A stretch of DNA of 64,000 nucleotides, from assembly GCF_047495875.1 (NCBI RefSeq), contig NC_092463.1, positions 4,287,057-4,351,056 of the forward strand, read 5' to 3'. Under the pieces are notes generated by a model that was given only the letters and a program-made list of their open reading frames with translations, ran no database searches and was not told the DNA's origin. The position numbers and the translations under genes were made by a program. Of this stretch, positions 23,861 through 35,560 are shown one piece after another; within the stretch, counting starts at the first letter, position 1, and each line of letters starts with the position of its first letter. The stretch comes from Pithys albifrons albifrons. Lineage: Eukaryota > Chordata > Aves > Passeriformes > Thamnophilidae.

Positions 23861-24140
23861 AATTATTTTAGCTGGTTAATCTGGTCCAAAGTAGGCTGTT
23901 GGCCAGCCTATATGCTCTGCGTATGATCTGGCTTAGCTAATCTGATAAATTCCAGTTTATTCTCTGGGTAGGTCCTGCAAATCCAGGACTATTTTAATTA
24001 GAGAAGCCTGGCAGCGACAGTTTATTGGGCACTGGAGGTAAATTCGCGAGTCCTTGGATCAGCGCTCGCCAGAGATGCAGGTCATTTGGGTTAACGAGTT
24101 GCCACTGCCCTAAATGATGGCTTTGCCTTCATCTCACTGC
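23861..24140. other. candidate conserved noncoding element
   Basis: CpGs are retained (TCTGCGTATG, GGCAGCGACAG, AAATTCGCGAGTCC, ATCAGCGCTCGCC, TTAACGAG) beside TTTTAATTAGAG near 23992. There is no repeat or exon signature. Inferred from composition. Confidence 0.35.
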
Positions 24141-25400
24141 TCTTAGGCTGTTTTTAGCCTCTTTTTACAGATGAGCAGGCCTGAGAATGTTACTGACTTG
24201 GTTCTAGCACGAAGCACTTTTTGCTCAGTCCTTTCTATTCCCCACCCTTGGTTTTGTGGCTTCTGCACCTCTTTGAACCTACGGACAAAATGAACATTGA
24301 TTTCTAAGAGAGAGGATTTGGATCTTTAGTTTTCCTCATATTATTTCTTCTGTAGTGGAAGAAATAACAGTTTTCTGTAGTGGAGTCTGCTGAGATAAAG
24401 CTCCCAGGCTGTAAGTACTGTACCCTCCTTTCAGATGAGAGCTTGGGCTCTCATCTGTGGTCAGGGGAGACAGGACAGAGAGAAGAAACCTACAGACCTT
24501 GGTTCCACAAGGAGAAAAGGTGGCTGCAGAGTCACTGAGTGCCTGACACAAGGAAGTAGAGCTGGGATGTTCTGCCCTCAGCCATTCTCTTTTCCTCATC
24601 AGGAGCAGGCAGTCTTTGCTACACATAATAAAGCTCCATTTTCATTGGCAAAGACAAACCATTTGTCATTATTTCTACCTGATGAACTTCATGCCATAAA
24701 AACTGAGGGTGAAGTGCACAGAGCTTCCCAATTTCCAAGGCAGATCATTTGTCAGAAAGCAAAAGCTTCTGTTCTTTTTCTTCCGAAGGATAAGTGAACT
24801 GTGCCTATACTGGGACAAGAGACCATAAATAAAGCTGAAATAATGGGAGATCACTCAAAAATTCTCCACGCTTTGGAAATATTTCCACTCACATTTGTAA
24901 CGCTGAGGAAAGTGGAGTTTTATGTAAGAAACAGGCTGCAGAATAAGGACATTCATGTCCTAGTCCTATCTCTGCCCTAAACTTCCTGAAAAAAACCCCA
25001 TTCCTGGCTGGTCTCTGTGAACTGAGGTTCCTTGTCCTCTTTTCCAGCAGAGTGAAAGGTTTTCATCTGTGTGTGCAAGGTGCTGGAAAAGAAAAGGGAA
25101 ACACTGGAACAGGCTTCCCAAAGAAAGTGAACCAAAATGCAGCCCAGAGCTCTGGGAGTTGTGATTCCCTGGGCACAGCGACCTTGACCTTGTGTGAAGG
25201 ATTTTAGTGGAGGGAGGGGGGATCTCAGCCCCATCGCCACCCCCAAGGAGGGAACACTCAGCACGTGTCTCAAGCTGCATTTTAAGGACAGCAGAGAGGG
25301 ATCCCTGCTGGGGTTTGTTTTTCTCTCCTGTCTTTGTCCCAGTGCTGGGGCATTTTGCTGATGTGCTGGAGGACACCAACACCTTGATGGGCCCCATCTG
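24141..25400. other. single-copy noncoding DNA
   Basis: Nothing recognised. The small frames at 24.4-24.8 kb lack domains. Confidence 0.4.
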
Positions 25401-25860
25401 TTCTGGCGAGCAGGGTACAGCTGAACGCTTCGAGGGTGCCCGCGTGCAGCTTGGGAACGCTCCTGGCTTTAGCCATGGTGAAGCAGTTGGCATCAGCCTG
25501 GCTCCCTGGCACCCAGAGGGGGGGGAAATCCTGAGGTAAATTCGAGTAGACGTGATGTTAGAAAAGAACTAACCGTTAGGGCACACCGGGGTCGCCAGGT
25601 CTCCCAGCAGGGACAGGTGCCTGCCACTCTGCGCTTGGCCGCCGGCCAAGGACTTAGCGGTGGGACTCATGCCAGTCACGCATGAAGAGCAGACACACGG
25701 CTGGGCCCGCTCCACTGGGGACAATGAGTGGTTTCCTTTGCTCTGCCCGCCTCTCCCGCCCGTGTTTGTGTGCCCAGGTTGCTATGTGGCATCTCCAGGG
25801 CGAGCAATGCTGGTGCCGAAGCCGCCACTGACCCCTCGCGATGCTGCTGCAGCCTGGAGG
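25401..25860. other. CpG-rich patch
   Basis: CpGs recur at a density above the rest of the window, in CTGAACGCTTCGAGGGTG, GCCCGCGTGCAG, CACCGGGGTCGCC and GGCCGCCGGCC. It may be a small CpG island, an orphan promoter, or DNA under GC-biased conversion. No TATA box, exon or repeat was recognised. Confidence 0.35.
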
Positions 25861-28342
25861 ATGCTCTGTGTGTTCCCTGCTGGTGAAGGGGGTGGGGGTG
25901 GCAGAAGGGGGGTGAAAATGGGCCTCCAGAGTCAGAGGTGGTTTCTGGGCTGCTGTGCCTCTCCAGACTGGCATTTGCATATGTGAGTGTCCAGCTGTGC
26001 ATCCCATGGCTGGCTGTGCAGGAGCAAAGGCAGCCCTGTGCATGTTTAATGGTCCTGCTCCAGCTCACTGAAATCATGGTTGCTGCTTTTGCCTAATTCT
26101 GAGTCCAAACATCATGGGAAGGGTCTGAAAATCCAGGTGGCACATCCCTTGCTAACTGGAAGCTCTTTCTCTAGCCCTGTGTTTCTGAGGCTGTTTGTTT
26201 TCCATCTCCAGATATTTAGATTATGCATTTTAGTACATTCTTTTTAGTGGTAAACACTAAATAATTTTTTGCCATATAACACAGATCACCCTTATGAGCT
26301 CTGAAAGTCATTCCCTGCATATTCAGAATGGTGCAAGCAAAATGAGGGCAAGTCTGTTCAAGTCACAAAGAAAAAGTAGGTTTTTTTCTCTTCACACCAC
26401 CTCTTTTCCCCCTTCTCTGCCTTCCCTTCTCTCATCTGCTAAATGAGATGTTTCCACAGTTTCATTCAACACAGGATGGCAGTGGCAGAGCTTGGCAGCT
26501 CTGGGAGCAAATGACTTACAACCAAAGGACAGCTTGAAAGGCAAACACACGATTCACTGAACGTCTGGCAATCCGGAGTCTGTCAGTGGCCCTTTCCAAG
26601 TTGCAGCTAAGGAGCACTGGACAGTTCCTTAAATAAAATGCATTTTGCTTTAGTGTAGCAGCTGACCATGCTGACTCCTGTCATCTCTTACATCTTCTCC
26701 TATTTTCTTTTGCATTTGCCATGTGTGTTGTTCTGCTGATCCCAGTTCTGAGGGGAAGTGTAGCAATACAGCTGCTGTGCATTTCTTTGTTGTTTCCTTT
26801 CCTGCCTTGGCACCTGTAGCCACTGTAACTAAGCACTTTACAGTAATCTTAAAAGCCTTCCAAAAATACTGTGACTCATTAAAACTGACTCAATAATAAA
26901 ATCGATGGCAGCCTTATATTCCTTCTGGAAAGCTCATCTGCCCTGCAGTTCCAGACAAAAATAAAATAGATAGTTTTTAGTTCTTGGATTTTTTTCACCC
27001 CTCCCTGAACTTTACTGGAGAAATAAATAAGGACTCACGTGATATCAAGACCACCAGACTTTGAATTTTTAGGTGTTATCCCTGTGCACATACACTATTT
27101 CTGTGCTACTTTTCTATTGTCAGCCCTAAATTCAAGACTGAGGAGTTAGAGGAAAGTGCTGTGGCAAATATTTAAAGAAAGGGAGTGATGGGGAACAGCT
27201 TTGTCACAGCAGCATTTACCAGACAAAGAGCTGCCATCTCTGCAGGTGGAATGTGCACCAGCACATGTGTTATCCATGAGTGTGCCTGTTCCTGGCAAAG
27301 GCACAGCCTGGAAAGCATCAGGACAACTGGGTGGTGCCTTCAGCTCTGCTTCTCCTCCACCCCAGTTACCTGTGGGGTGAACATGAGCCAGTTGCTGTTA
27401 GTGTGTCCACACAGCACGGTGAGGAGGAGGATGAAGAGCAATTTGTGACCCATGCACACCTCAGGTCCACTCTGCCAAGCAGCCAGGGAGGCACAAAGCA
27501 TCTGCAGAGAGCTAAGAAAGAGCTGGTCTTATGGTGTCTGCTGATGGGCTTAGACGTGGCAAGCTTAGCTGTGCTGGGGCCCAGCTGCTCTGCCCACATG
27601 GAGGCACAGGCTGGAGGTGTTGGGCTCTCCATCTGCAGGAAGGGCTGAGCACATCCTGCATCTACCTCCCAGCTGGAAAAGCAGCTCCCAACCCTCCTCA
27701 CCTGAGGCTGTGGCCACAACTCAGTCTGCACACCTGTGTGCACCAGCAGAACAGGATCACACTGCTGTCCTCCTTAGCAAAGATCTTGCAGATCAACTGA
27801 AAAAATGTTCTGTCTAAGAACTGGAGATTATCTGGTTTAGAGTGTCTCTTTCTCCAGTCCAGAGGGGATGGAGTTATTTTAAGTCTTTTTTTTTTTGTGC
27901 AAAGAAGAAACCAGAAGATTATTTTCTTTCTTCAATGTCCTGAAACTCCTCAGGGCTGCTTATCTCCAATTGTGCTTGTCAAATACACCCTTCTGCTATG
28001 CACTCTTCAGGGGAATGCATTTAAGAGCTTAGAAGACCCAGCCAGGAGAGGAGAGTGGTGCCTGTATGAGTTAAGGCGACAAATGCACTCACAGTGAAAC
28101 AATACCTACAATGGTGGGTTGAGAGAAACCTGTGCTGCTCATAAAATCCAAAAAATAAGGCTCAAAAGACTTTGGGGAAGCTATTCAGTCCATCTTGCAG
28201 TTCCAGCACCCAACAAAACCAAACTCACTCTTGCTATCTCTTTCCCTAACCTGTTTTTAAAGACCTGATTTTTTGGAGCAACTGTGCCACCACCAGCACA
28301 GTTCACTGTGTCTCACTCTGCAGAGATTTTCCTAATTTTGGG
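25861..28342. other. single-copy noncoding DNA
   Basis: About 2.5 kb without a recognised repeat. Frames at 27.2-27.8 kb overlap in several phases and show no domain. Confidence 0.45.
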
Positions 28343-28448
28343 AATCATGGAAGCCTAAGATGGTTTGGGTTGGAAGGGACCTTAAAGACCATCTCGTTCC
28401 AAACCTCCACCATGGACAGGGACACTTTCCACTGTCCCAGGTTGCTCA
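28343..28448 (-). mobile_element. CR1 3'-tail fragment
   Basis: AATCATGGAAGCCTAAGATGG, then GGTTTGGGTTGGAAGGGACC and GACAGGGACACTTTCCACTG, is the reverse complement of the CR1 3' end. The fragment stops within the 3' UTR (GTTGCTCATA). Confidence 0.88.
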
Positions 28449-29669
28449 TATTTTCCCTTGCATCTTAATCCTGCTTCCTTTTGTCCTTAGAAAAGCAAAG
28501 CAAACTGGTCCCCTCTACAAATTTCACAAAAGAACAAAAGTCTGAGTTAATGTCAGTCACAGACCTGAATTCCAAAAGTAAATTATCACTTTAATAATGA
28601 CATATTTTTCTGTATAAAAAGAAAAATAGCTAAATTTTGCCTCTCTGAATTTTTAGCAGCTTCTCAATTTGGGCTCTAATTCTCTACCCACCTCCCAAAT
28701 TACTGGTTGATTTGACCTGTCAGACAGCAGTCAGGTGTAAGTGCCCTGTCCTTGACTTCAGTGCTGCTTGACCCAGACAAAGTGCTGGCTGAGACTTCTG
28801 GAGCTACAAAATCCTCCTGAAATGTTGGGAGCAGAGAGCAATGATGTGATGCAAGAGCAAACTCAGGTGCTGCAGCTGCCAATGGTTTCTATTACTGCTG
28901 GAGGCCGAGAGCAATTAGAAACCTCCCACCACCAAAATGAGCATTTTTAGTAGTAAACTTTGTGACATGAGCACAAATGTGGAAATCACAAGACCTAATT
29001 ACATCTAATTGCCAATCCATGGGAAGCACTCCAGCAAACTGGCACTCTGCAAAGGGAGGAGACAAGCAGTATTGTTTTAAAACACAATTTACCAGACATA
29101 TAATTAACTAAATACCCACATACTCTTCCAGGCACTTGTTTCATTCTGAATCACAGCTCCTCTGGGGGCTGATCGTGGGGAAGGCATCCTCAAAGGGCAA
29201 CTGCTCCATTGTTAAAAGGGTTTTAAAGGACCCTTTTAAAGATCAAATCTAAATATACTTTGTGATTTCCTCAAAGGTTGCCTTGAATCACAGGTTTGTT
29301 GCGGGCTCTCCCAGGCTCCACTGATGTGTTGTTGTTGGCAGAAAAGCTCAGCAAGAGCTGTCCTGGCAATTTTCTGGGAGCAGCTGTTTCCAGGTGATGG
29401 AGCATCTCCTCCCTGTTGGTGGAGCATTCAGGGACACGTGAGCACGTTATTTACCTTGACTTCCTACATGGCTTACAAGCTTAGAAATATTTGTTGTTTC
29501 AAACCCAGTTTGCTCAAAGTGGAATTTACCTGCTCAGTGCTGACATTGCTTCCCCAGATGTTGGTCTTAAATCCCATGTGCAGAAGGATTTGGTCCCATG
29601 GATTGCTCTGCTGTGGGACAATGTTGCTGCTGAGGGGTGTTGCTGGCTGACTATCCAAACTGTCACACA
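28449..29669. other. single-copy noncoding DNA
   Basis: No repeat was recognised. The stretch 28880-29040 is quiet and AT-rich with ACCTAATTACATCTAATTGCC (about 28993), which could be part of a CNE. Confidence 0.35.
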
Positions 29670-30034
29670 GAGAGTCACGGAATGGTCTGCATTGGAAGGA
29701 AACTTAAGGATCATTCAGACCCAATCTGCTGCCATGGGCAGGGATATCTTCCACCAGTCCAGGTTGCTGCAAGCCCTGTCCAACCTGGCCTTGGACACTT
29801 CCAGGGATGGGGCAGGTGCAGCTTCTCTGGGCAACCTGTGCCAGGGCTTCATCATCCTCACAGGGGAGAATCTCTTCCTCATATCAAATCTAACCCTGCC
29901 CTCTGTCAGTGGGAATCCATTCTCCCTTACGCTGTCACTCCAGCCCTCTCCAGATCTCTTGGAGCCCCTTTAAGCACTGGAAGGGTCTCTAAGGTCTCCC
30001 CAGAGACTTCTCTTCTTCTCCTGAACAACCCCAC
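29670..30034 (-). mobile_element. CR1 LINE fragment, 3' end
   Basis: Reverse complement of the CR1 3' region. Segments include GGAAACTTAAGGATCATTC, CCATGGGCAGGGATATCTTCC, AACCTGGCCTTGGACACTTCC, CTTCTCTGGGCAACCTGTGCC, and the ORF2-side end ACTTCTCTTCTTCTCCTGAA. It is diverged and in the same subfamily as the 58.7 kb copy. Confidence 0.92.
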
Positions 30035-30122
30035 ATATTTGTCAAGTATTTAGAGGTTTTCTGGTAACAAAGATGGCCCATAAAGGTCAGTATATGGGTT
30101 GCCTCTCTATCTCTCTTCATCT

Positions 30123-30462
30123 CATCACTGTCTAGGATTACCTGAAGGGAAGTTCTGGCCAGGTGGGGGTTGGTCTCTTCTCCCAGGCACTCAGCAATAG
30201 GACAAGGGGGCACGATGGGCTCAAGCTCTGCCAGGGGAAATTGAAGTTGGAGAGCAGAAAACAATTCTTTGCAGAGAGAGTGCTCAGGCATTGGAATGGG
30301 CTGCCCAGAGAGGGGGTGGATTCCCCATCCCTGGAGGTTTTTAAGGTGAGCTTGGCCGTGGCACTGAGTGCCATGATCTGGTAAAGGGACTGGAGTTGGA
30401 CCAACGGTTGGACTTGATGATCTTGGAAGTCTTTTCCAACCCCACTGATTCTATGATTCGAT
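30123..30462 (+). mobile_element. CR1 LINE, short young copy
   Basis: It starts in a mutated CACTGTCTAGGATTACCTG, continues with GAAGGGAAGTTCTGGCCAGG, and ends with CACTGATTCTATGATTCGATG. The frame 30163-30384 gives the [19 protein letters not shown] peptide shared with the 20.9 kb copy. It lies about 90 bp from the oppositely oriented CR1 at 29.7 kb. Confidence 0.95.
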
Positions 30463-31348
30463 GATCTTTGTGTCCCTCTGGTTTTAATTCACAGCCAACC
30501 CACGGTGACAACCCCCTGGATGAGCTGCCACCGAGTGCAGGTGCGAGGGCTGAAACTGGGGCTGAATACCCTGGTTTTTATATCTTTGCAACCCCTTCTC
30601 TGAATGGCAAAGTTACATCTGGCTGGTTTTGCTCATTTTCAGTTTAATGTAAATACCAGCCTTGGAAATCATTTGGGAGCCTTGTATATGCTAATAGTTT
30701 GTAGCTGAATTATTATTATTTTTTTTGCATTAAACAATAATATTGATATTTTCAAACTTTGCATGCCAAACACTGAAATTGAATTAAGTCTTGTTTAAAA
30801 TAACAATAATATAAATTTGTTTTAAATGAATTTAGTGTCATTTCACTGTTTGAAATGTAATGTGGGAAAATATTACTGCTGGGGCAAGAGTAAATATCTA
30901 AGTCTGTTAATTTTATTGAAGTAGTGGATAGATCCACATGAACTATTTCTCTGTGTGTTTGGTTAATATTTTATTGAAAATTGGTGTTAGCTCTAACTAA
31001 TGAAAATCCAAACTCACTTCACATATGAAGGTGTAAAATGCATCCAACAACTTAATAACCCGTTAAATTCAATGGAATTTTTTATGTTAAAATAAAAAAA
31101 ACAAGGTGTTCTGAAGACATGCATAAAGAGTGGAAATTGGCCAAAACAAGTCAGCCCTTATTCTGAATTAACAGGAATGGAAAAGGGAGATGTACAGCCA
31201 AGATCCATCATTATCCAGGAATTGTCAGCACCATTTGTTTAAAAGGAGATGTAAGAAAGCCCAGAAAATAATTACATGAATGTGCACTTCTGAAATAAAT
31301 GCTTTCCATGCGTCAACATTGGAGCATTTTGCACAGGGCAGCGGAGTT
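30463..31348. other. single-copy noncoding DNA, AT-rich
   Basis: Strongly AT-rich stretch at 30650-31110. No recognised element or exon. Confidence 0.4.
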
Positions 31349-31495
31349 TGCTCCATTTTACAGGTGGTGAAACCGAAGCACAGAGTGGGAATGTTGTTTG
31401 CCTGGGCTCACCCTGCCAATGGCCAGGGGCAGAGCCAGGAGCAAATCCCTGTCTCTCCTCAGCTAATCCAGTGCCTAAGCCAAGATGGTCTCCTG
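31349..31495 (-). mobile_element. MIR (ancient tRNA-derived SINE)
   Basis: The plus strand follows the reverse complement of MIR. CTCCATTTTACAGGTGGTGA aligns with the CCATTTTACAGATGAGGAAA segment, then AAACCGAAGCACAGAG aligns with AAACTGAGGCACAGAG. GTTTGCCTGGGCTCACCCTG matches the TTGCCCAAGGTCACACAG part, and GGGGCAGAGCCAGGAGCAAA matches GTGGCAGAGCCGGGATTCGA. MIRs are old amniote SINEs and are scarce and usually decayed in birds, so a copy this readable may be under constraint. Confidence 0.8.
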
Positions 31496-31517
31496 CTTCA
31501 GGAAAATGCTTCCTTTG

Positions 31518-31665
31518 TAGGTAGCACTTGAGCACATGTTAAAGTCAAGGGGACTTAAACGTCTGCTCGAAGTTAAGCCTATACTTAAGTACCTTCCAAA
31601 CAGAGGGTAAACTTAAACCCACAGTAAAGCGCTTTCCTGAATCCAGGCAAAATCTGTCCAAAGCG
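31518..31665. repeat. putative ancient amniote repeat rich in CTTAAG motifs
   Basis: Contains GTTAAAGTCAAGGGGACTTAAACG, AAGTTAAGCCTATACTTAAG and AAAGCGCTTTCCTGAATCCAGG in sequence. I recognise this succession ('AAGTCAATGGGACTTAAGCA ... GTTAAGCATGTGCTTAAGTGC') from old dispersed repeats in reptile and bird genomes, but I cannot name the family with certainty. It directly follows the MIR. Confidence 0.5.
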
Positions 31666-32648
31666 CTTGATTCTTCTAACTGCCATAATTAATGGTGTGG
31701 AGAAGTCGAATTCTGGAGATCTCTATCTCTTTCAGTCCTTTGCTTTGTTGTTGTTTCCCCAGGTTTTCCATTAAAAAATTTTAGCAGGCCTCCTAAACGT
31801 AGCTTTGCATATCCTTCCTATCCAGATGAAATTCCAGAATTTATTATATTTATTGTGGATCCTGCTATGCTTGAGACCCACCTGCTTTTACTTTATTATC
31901 AACTCTCACATCAGTGTAATGTGAATAAATGCGCTTGTTAAGAGAGGACCAACAGTCCTTATTCTAACAACACAGTGAAAAATATAAGGAAGTCTAACCC
32001 AGTATCGTGTTGGGTCTGTTGACTTCAGCAAAAACCACGTCCTTGCTGCTTTGTGGTGTTTCTGAAGTTATGAAATTGCAGGCATGGCAGATCAGGGTAC
32101 GTATCCTGTTTGACAGAAATATCAAAGTGCTGTTCTTCCTTCCAGCATATTCAAACTGCAGGGTTTGCACAGGGCTCCGCTCAAGAACCCATCAAAAGGC
32201 AACTTGTTTCTGTGTAACACCGATAACAGTCCAGTCGTGCTGAGAGAGAGGGGTGTGTGAAGCCTCAGTCCTACAGCAGACAATTTGATCTATAGGATGA
32301 TCATGGTGCAGAAGGGTTGTTCCCTGTTAACCTGGGCTCAGAATCTCAGCTGCTGCATGGGGTGCTGTCTTTGCTTCAACCAGGGACTATAAAAGGCAGC
32401 AGGTTTTATATCAGGGCCCAGACAGGCAAAGGTTTACACGTTCCCTGTTACTGCAAAGCCGCCTGGAGCTGGGAAGATGCTCGAGTGTACAACCATTCAG
32501 GATTCATCTTGAGTAGCCAGCTAGCAAATTTTAACACTAATAATGGTTTCAACTCTCTTGTAAGAAAGACAGAGAGCACCCAGACTTGCACATTTTCATG
32601 GTCAACAGTAACTCAAGGCTGGTGTCTAAAGCAGGTGAAATTAGAGTA
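31666..32648. other. single-copy noncoding DNA
   Basis: No recognised repeat or exon. The frame running through 32.3-32.85 kb is open by chance and continues into antisense CR1. Confidence 0.4.
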
Positions 32649-32822
32649 TCATAGGATCATATCACGGAATCACAGAACAGTTTGGTTGGAAGGAACCTTC
32701 AAAATCACCCAATTCCAACCCCCCTGCGGTGGGCAGGGACACCTTCCACCAGACCAGGTTCCTCAGCGATCCATCCAGCCTGGTTTTGAACACTTCCAGG
32801 GTATTCAACACCTCCAACATGT
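32649..32822 (-). mobile_element. CR1 3'-end fragment, diverged
   Basis: Two partial octamer tails (TCATAGGATCATATCACGG and AATCACAGAACAG) are followed by GTTTGGTTGGAAGGAACC, GGTGGGCAGGGACACCTTCC and GGTTTTGAACACTTCCAGG, the reverse complement of the CR1 3' end. Confidence 0.9.
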
Positions 32823-34184
32823 AGGACAACTCAAGGGTTTGGACTCGTAAAATGTGGGGGATTTCTTTCAAAGGAGGTGCAAAAGTTATTTAGAATTTCC
32901 ATTGTTCACCAGTGAGAAAAAAAACAGTCAGGAAGGGATTTAGACTTGAGCAGATAAATAACAGCTTTGAAAAGGGTATATGGAGTGAAATGGAATGTGT
33001 TAGCAATGGGAGAAGGGGTAGGTCAGGTAAAGAAGCCACGCCTTGGAGCGTGAAGATGAAGGTCTGAAGTTGGGGTATGAAACTGAGAGGATATTGTACA
33101 GTAAGGAAAAGAAACAATAAAAGGCTCACTAGCCTTATAAATGAAAAGAAAAAAAATGGATGGGTCTACCATGCAATAAGCATAGGTTAAGGATTAGTGT
33201 CATCCAGACACTGCAGAGACACTACCTTGGCTTTCCCTAGGGATGAAGATGGATAATGGGAATGAGTAAACAGAATGGGAGAAGGTCATGTGCAACATGC
33301 AGAACTCCAAGTGCTTCATGTATTTGCGTCTGTAAGCACCAGATCAGCCCTGGGAGAGAGAAGGAACTGACACGTGAAATCACCATCCCTGTGGCAAAGA
33401 CTCTCAATAAACTGTTCAAAGCCTGAGGACTCTGCCCTGAGCATCTGACTGGGAAGTAGCACACGTGGCACCTGTAATAAAGGATGGAGCAGCTGCTCAA
33501 AAGTGATTAGGGAAACTCCTGGCTCCACCTCAATACTGTGCAGTGCTTTAGAGCAGCTTTTTAAATAACTGAACATGTGAAGACACATGAAAATGGGATA
33601 AATGCAAGCTGGGTTTGTGAGAGGGATAGTGTTGGGTTCCTTGGAGAGCTTCTGCTGAGCAGAAGTTAAGAACAGTGTGATGCCCCAGACTAGCTGGGCT
33701 CCTCCAAGAATTGAATATATTGTGATGTGCAGGGAGTCTGTGATGACAGTGAAGGTGAGGATTAAAATCAGTGTTTTCTCATGGGTCAAAGAGTGTTCAG
33801 AGGGGCAGGGATGGAGGATGGCCTGGGAAGAAGAAACGAGGAGATGGGAAGTGGTTATGGAGTTATTTAAGCTAGTGAAACACAGGGCTGATAGAGAATT
33901 TGGGAGCACTGCTGATTTGGATCAGCACACAGAATTTGGGTATTGTGAAGTACAAAGTCAATGCACATTGGGACCAATAATAGAAGTTGCTGCCTTAAAC
34001 CGTGGACTCTTCAGCTTGAAAGACAGACGTAAGGAAAGACTGTGTTAAATGCTTAGGGAATGAAGAGGGGCCACTGTGCAACCTGGCACTGAGCAGAGCA
34101 AGCCCAGCCCTCGAATACATCCATTTCATTGCAGAACTGTAGCAGAGTTAATATTGCTGCAGGAGGCACGAAGGAAAACGTAAG
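32823..34184. other. single-copy noncoding DNA, possibly old repeat
   Basis: No family was recognised. A minus-strand stop-to-stop frame of nearly 200 codons lies at 33316-33909, but it begins at GTG, has no early ATG, no domain and low-complexity hydrophobic composition. Sequence just before 34185 may be the decayed upstream part of the CR1 that follows. Confidence 0.35.
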
Positions 34185-34575
34185 TGGGACAGTTGTGGTT
34201 ACCCATGTTTAAGATTCAGACTGGCAGGGTTACTGGGGTGACTGGGGAAATGGAGAACCTATTTTATGAAAGAAGGCTGAAAGAGCAGGGCTTGTTCAGC
34301 CTAATAACATGAAGGCTGGGAAGAGATAGGCCTGCTCTCCAGAAATGCATCGAGGGGGGGGTAAACACTAGGGAGGGATAAGAGCCATATAAGCTGAAAT
34401 GCTGGCACAAGAACAAATAGGCAGGAACTGGCTCTGAATAAATCAAGGCTGGAAGTTAGAGGGAAGCTTCTAACTGACAGAGGAAAGGGGCTCTGCAACA
34501 GACCCCACCAGTGTGAGCAGGACAGGAATAATTCACTAGTTTTAAGATGGTGTTTGATAAACTGATGAAACCTGT
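34185..34575 (+). mobile_element. ancient CR1 (CR1-L-like) fragment
   Basis: Recognisable segments in order: GGTTACCCATGTTTAAGATT, GAGAACCTATTTTATGAAAG, AAGGCTGAAAGAGCAGGGCT, GTTCAGCCTAATAACATGAA, GGGCAGGGATAAGAGCC-like sequence, TGGCACAAGAACAAATAGGC, and GTTTTAAGATGGTGTTTGAT. This is the C-terminal ORF2 and 3' UTR type shared with turtles and crocodilians, distinct from the young songbird CR1 copies. It is heavily mutated. Confidence 0.8.
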
Positions 34576-35365
34576 GCAGTTTTGTTGCCTGTGGTGTGAA
34601 GAACCAGGCGGTCCAGTCTTAGAACAGCCCTTAAAATTCTGCAGTGAATTTAACATCCTAAGATGCATATGACAGATAATACATGTCAGAGTAATTCTTT
34701 TAGGCTCTTTGCAGCCTCTGTCAAGCTCCAATTACCTGGCATAGCAGCACAGTAGGAAGGTGGAGCAGGGTAGGAATCCATTCCTGTTCACTGCTGCAAG
34801 GAATGTAACTACACTCAGTCACTGAGAACAATGTGCTTGTGCTCTGCTGGAGCCCAGGGTATTTTGTGTTCACTAGTAAAGGCTTTCTGCATCATCCATG
34901 GTGCCCATCCTCAGAACTGTGAGTCTTCCCTGACTTCAGTAGGAACAGAATCCCAGCAGTCAGCAAAGCATCTGGAAATCGTCACCTGAAATTCTCTGTT
35001 CTGCAACAGTTCCTTGGCTCTGGTGAGTCCTGTGGATAATTGAGGCAGGTTAGGGATGGATGTTACCTTGAAAGGCTGCAGCCAAAATGTGACATATTTA
35101 ACTCCAGGTCACCCTGTGCCCTCCAAATGTTCCCAACTACCCTCTGGAGGTTTTTACCCTCCTCAGAGACTGTTTCTCAAAGAAAACCCTCCTGAGACTG
35201 CAGGAGTTCTGCAATCTGCTGCATTCTAAAATGATCAATTAAAACACTAAGTTTGCGTAAGGTAAAGATAATCTGATGCAAACCACCTGAAGGTCACAGA
35301 GCCTGAATATAAGGTCACCAAGGGATCTCCAGGTTCATGTCATCAGGTGGAAGAATAACGAGGGA
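34576..35365. other. single-copy noncoding DNA
   Basis: CCCTGACTTCAGTAGGAACAG near 34929 resembles the 'GACTTCAATGGGA' phrase of old sauropsid repeats, but too little remains to classify. Confidence 0.35.
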
Positions 35366-35560
35366 TGTGTTTTGACAATGTTTATGTTTAATTTAACAAT
35401 TAACACTGGCCTCACCTATTGATCTTTAAGCAAACATTCGTTTTGGTGCACAGTGACATTGTAGTTAGCAACTTTGGATTGGATGAGGGGTGGTTTCAGC
35501 TGAGCTGCATTAAGAAATGCTAATTGCAACGGTCTTGAGGAAGAAAAACTGAAACAAAAG
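35366..35560. other. candidate conserved noncoding element
   Basis: AT-rich, repeat-free, with GTTTAATTTAACAATTAACAC (about 35386), AAACATTCGTTTTGG and GCTAATTGCAACGGTC. Called on appearance only. Confidence 0.3.

Noticed and set aside
25805..25830. TGGTGCCGAAGCC resembling a retroviral primer binding site
   Set aside because: No LTR was seen beside it and the match to a tRNA 3' end is poor; no endogenous retrovirus was recognised anywhere in the window.
33316..33909. 197-codon minus-strand frame
   Set aside because: It begins at a GTG, has no early ATG, no domain, and biased Ser/Leu/Thr composition as expected from non-coding DNA.
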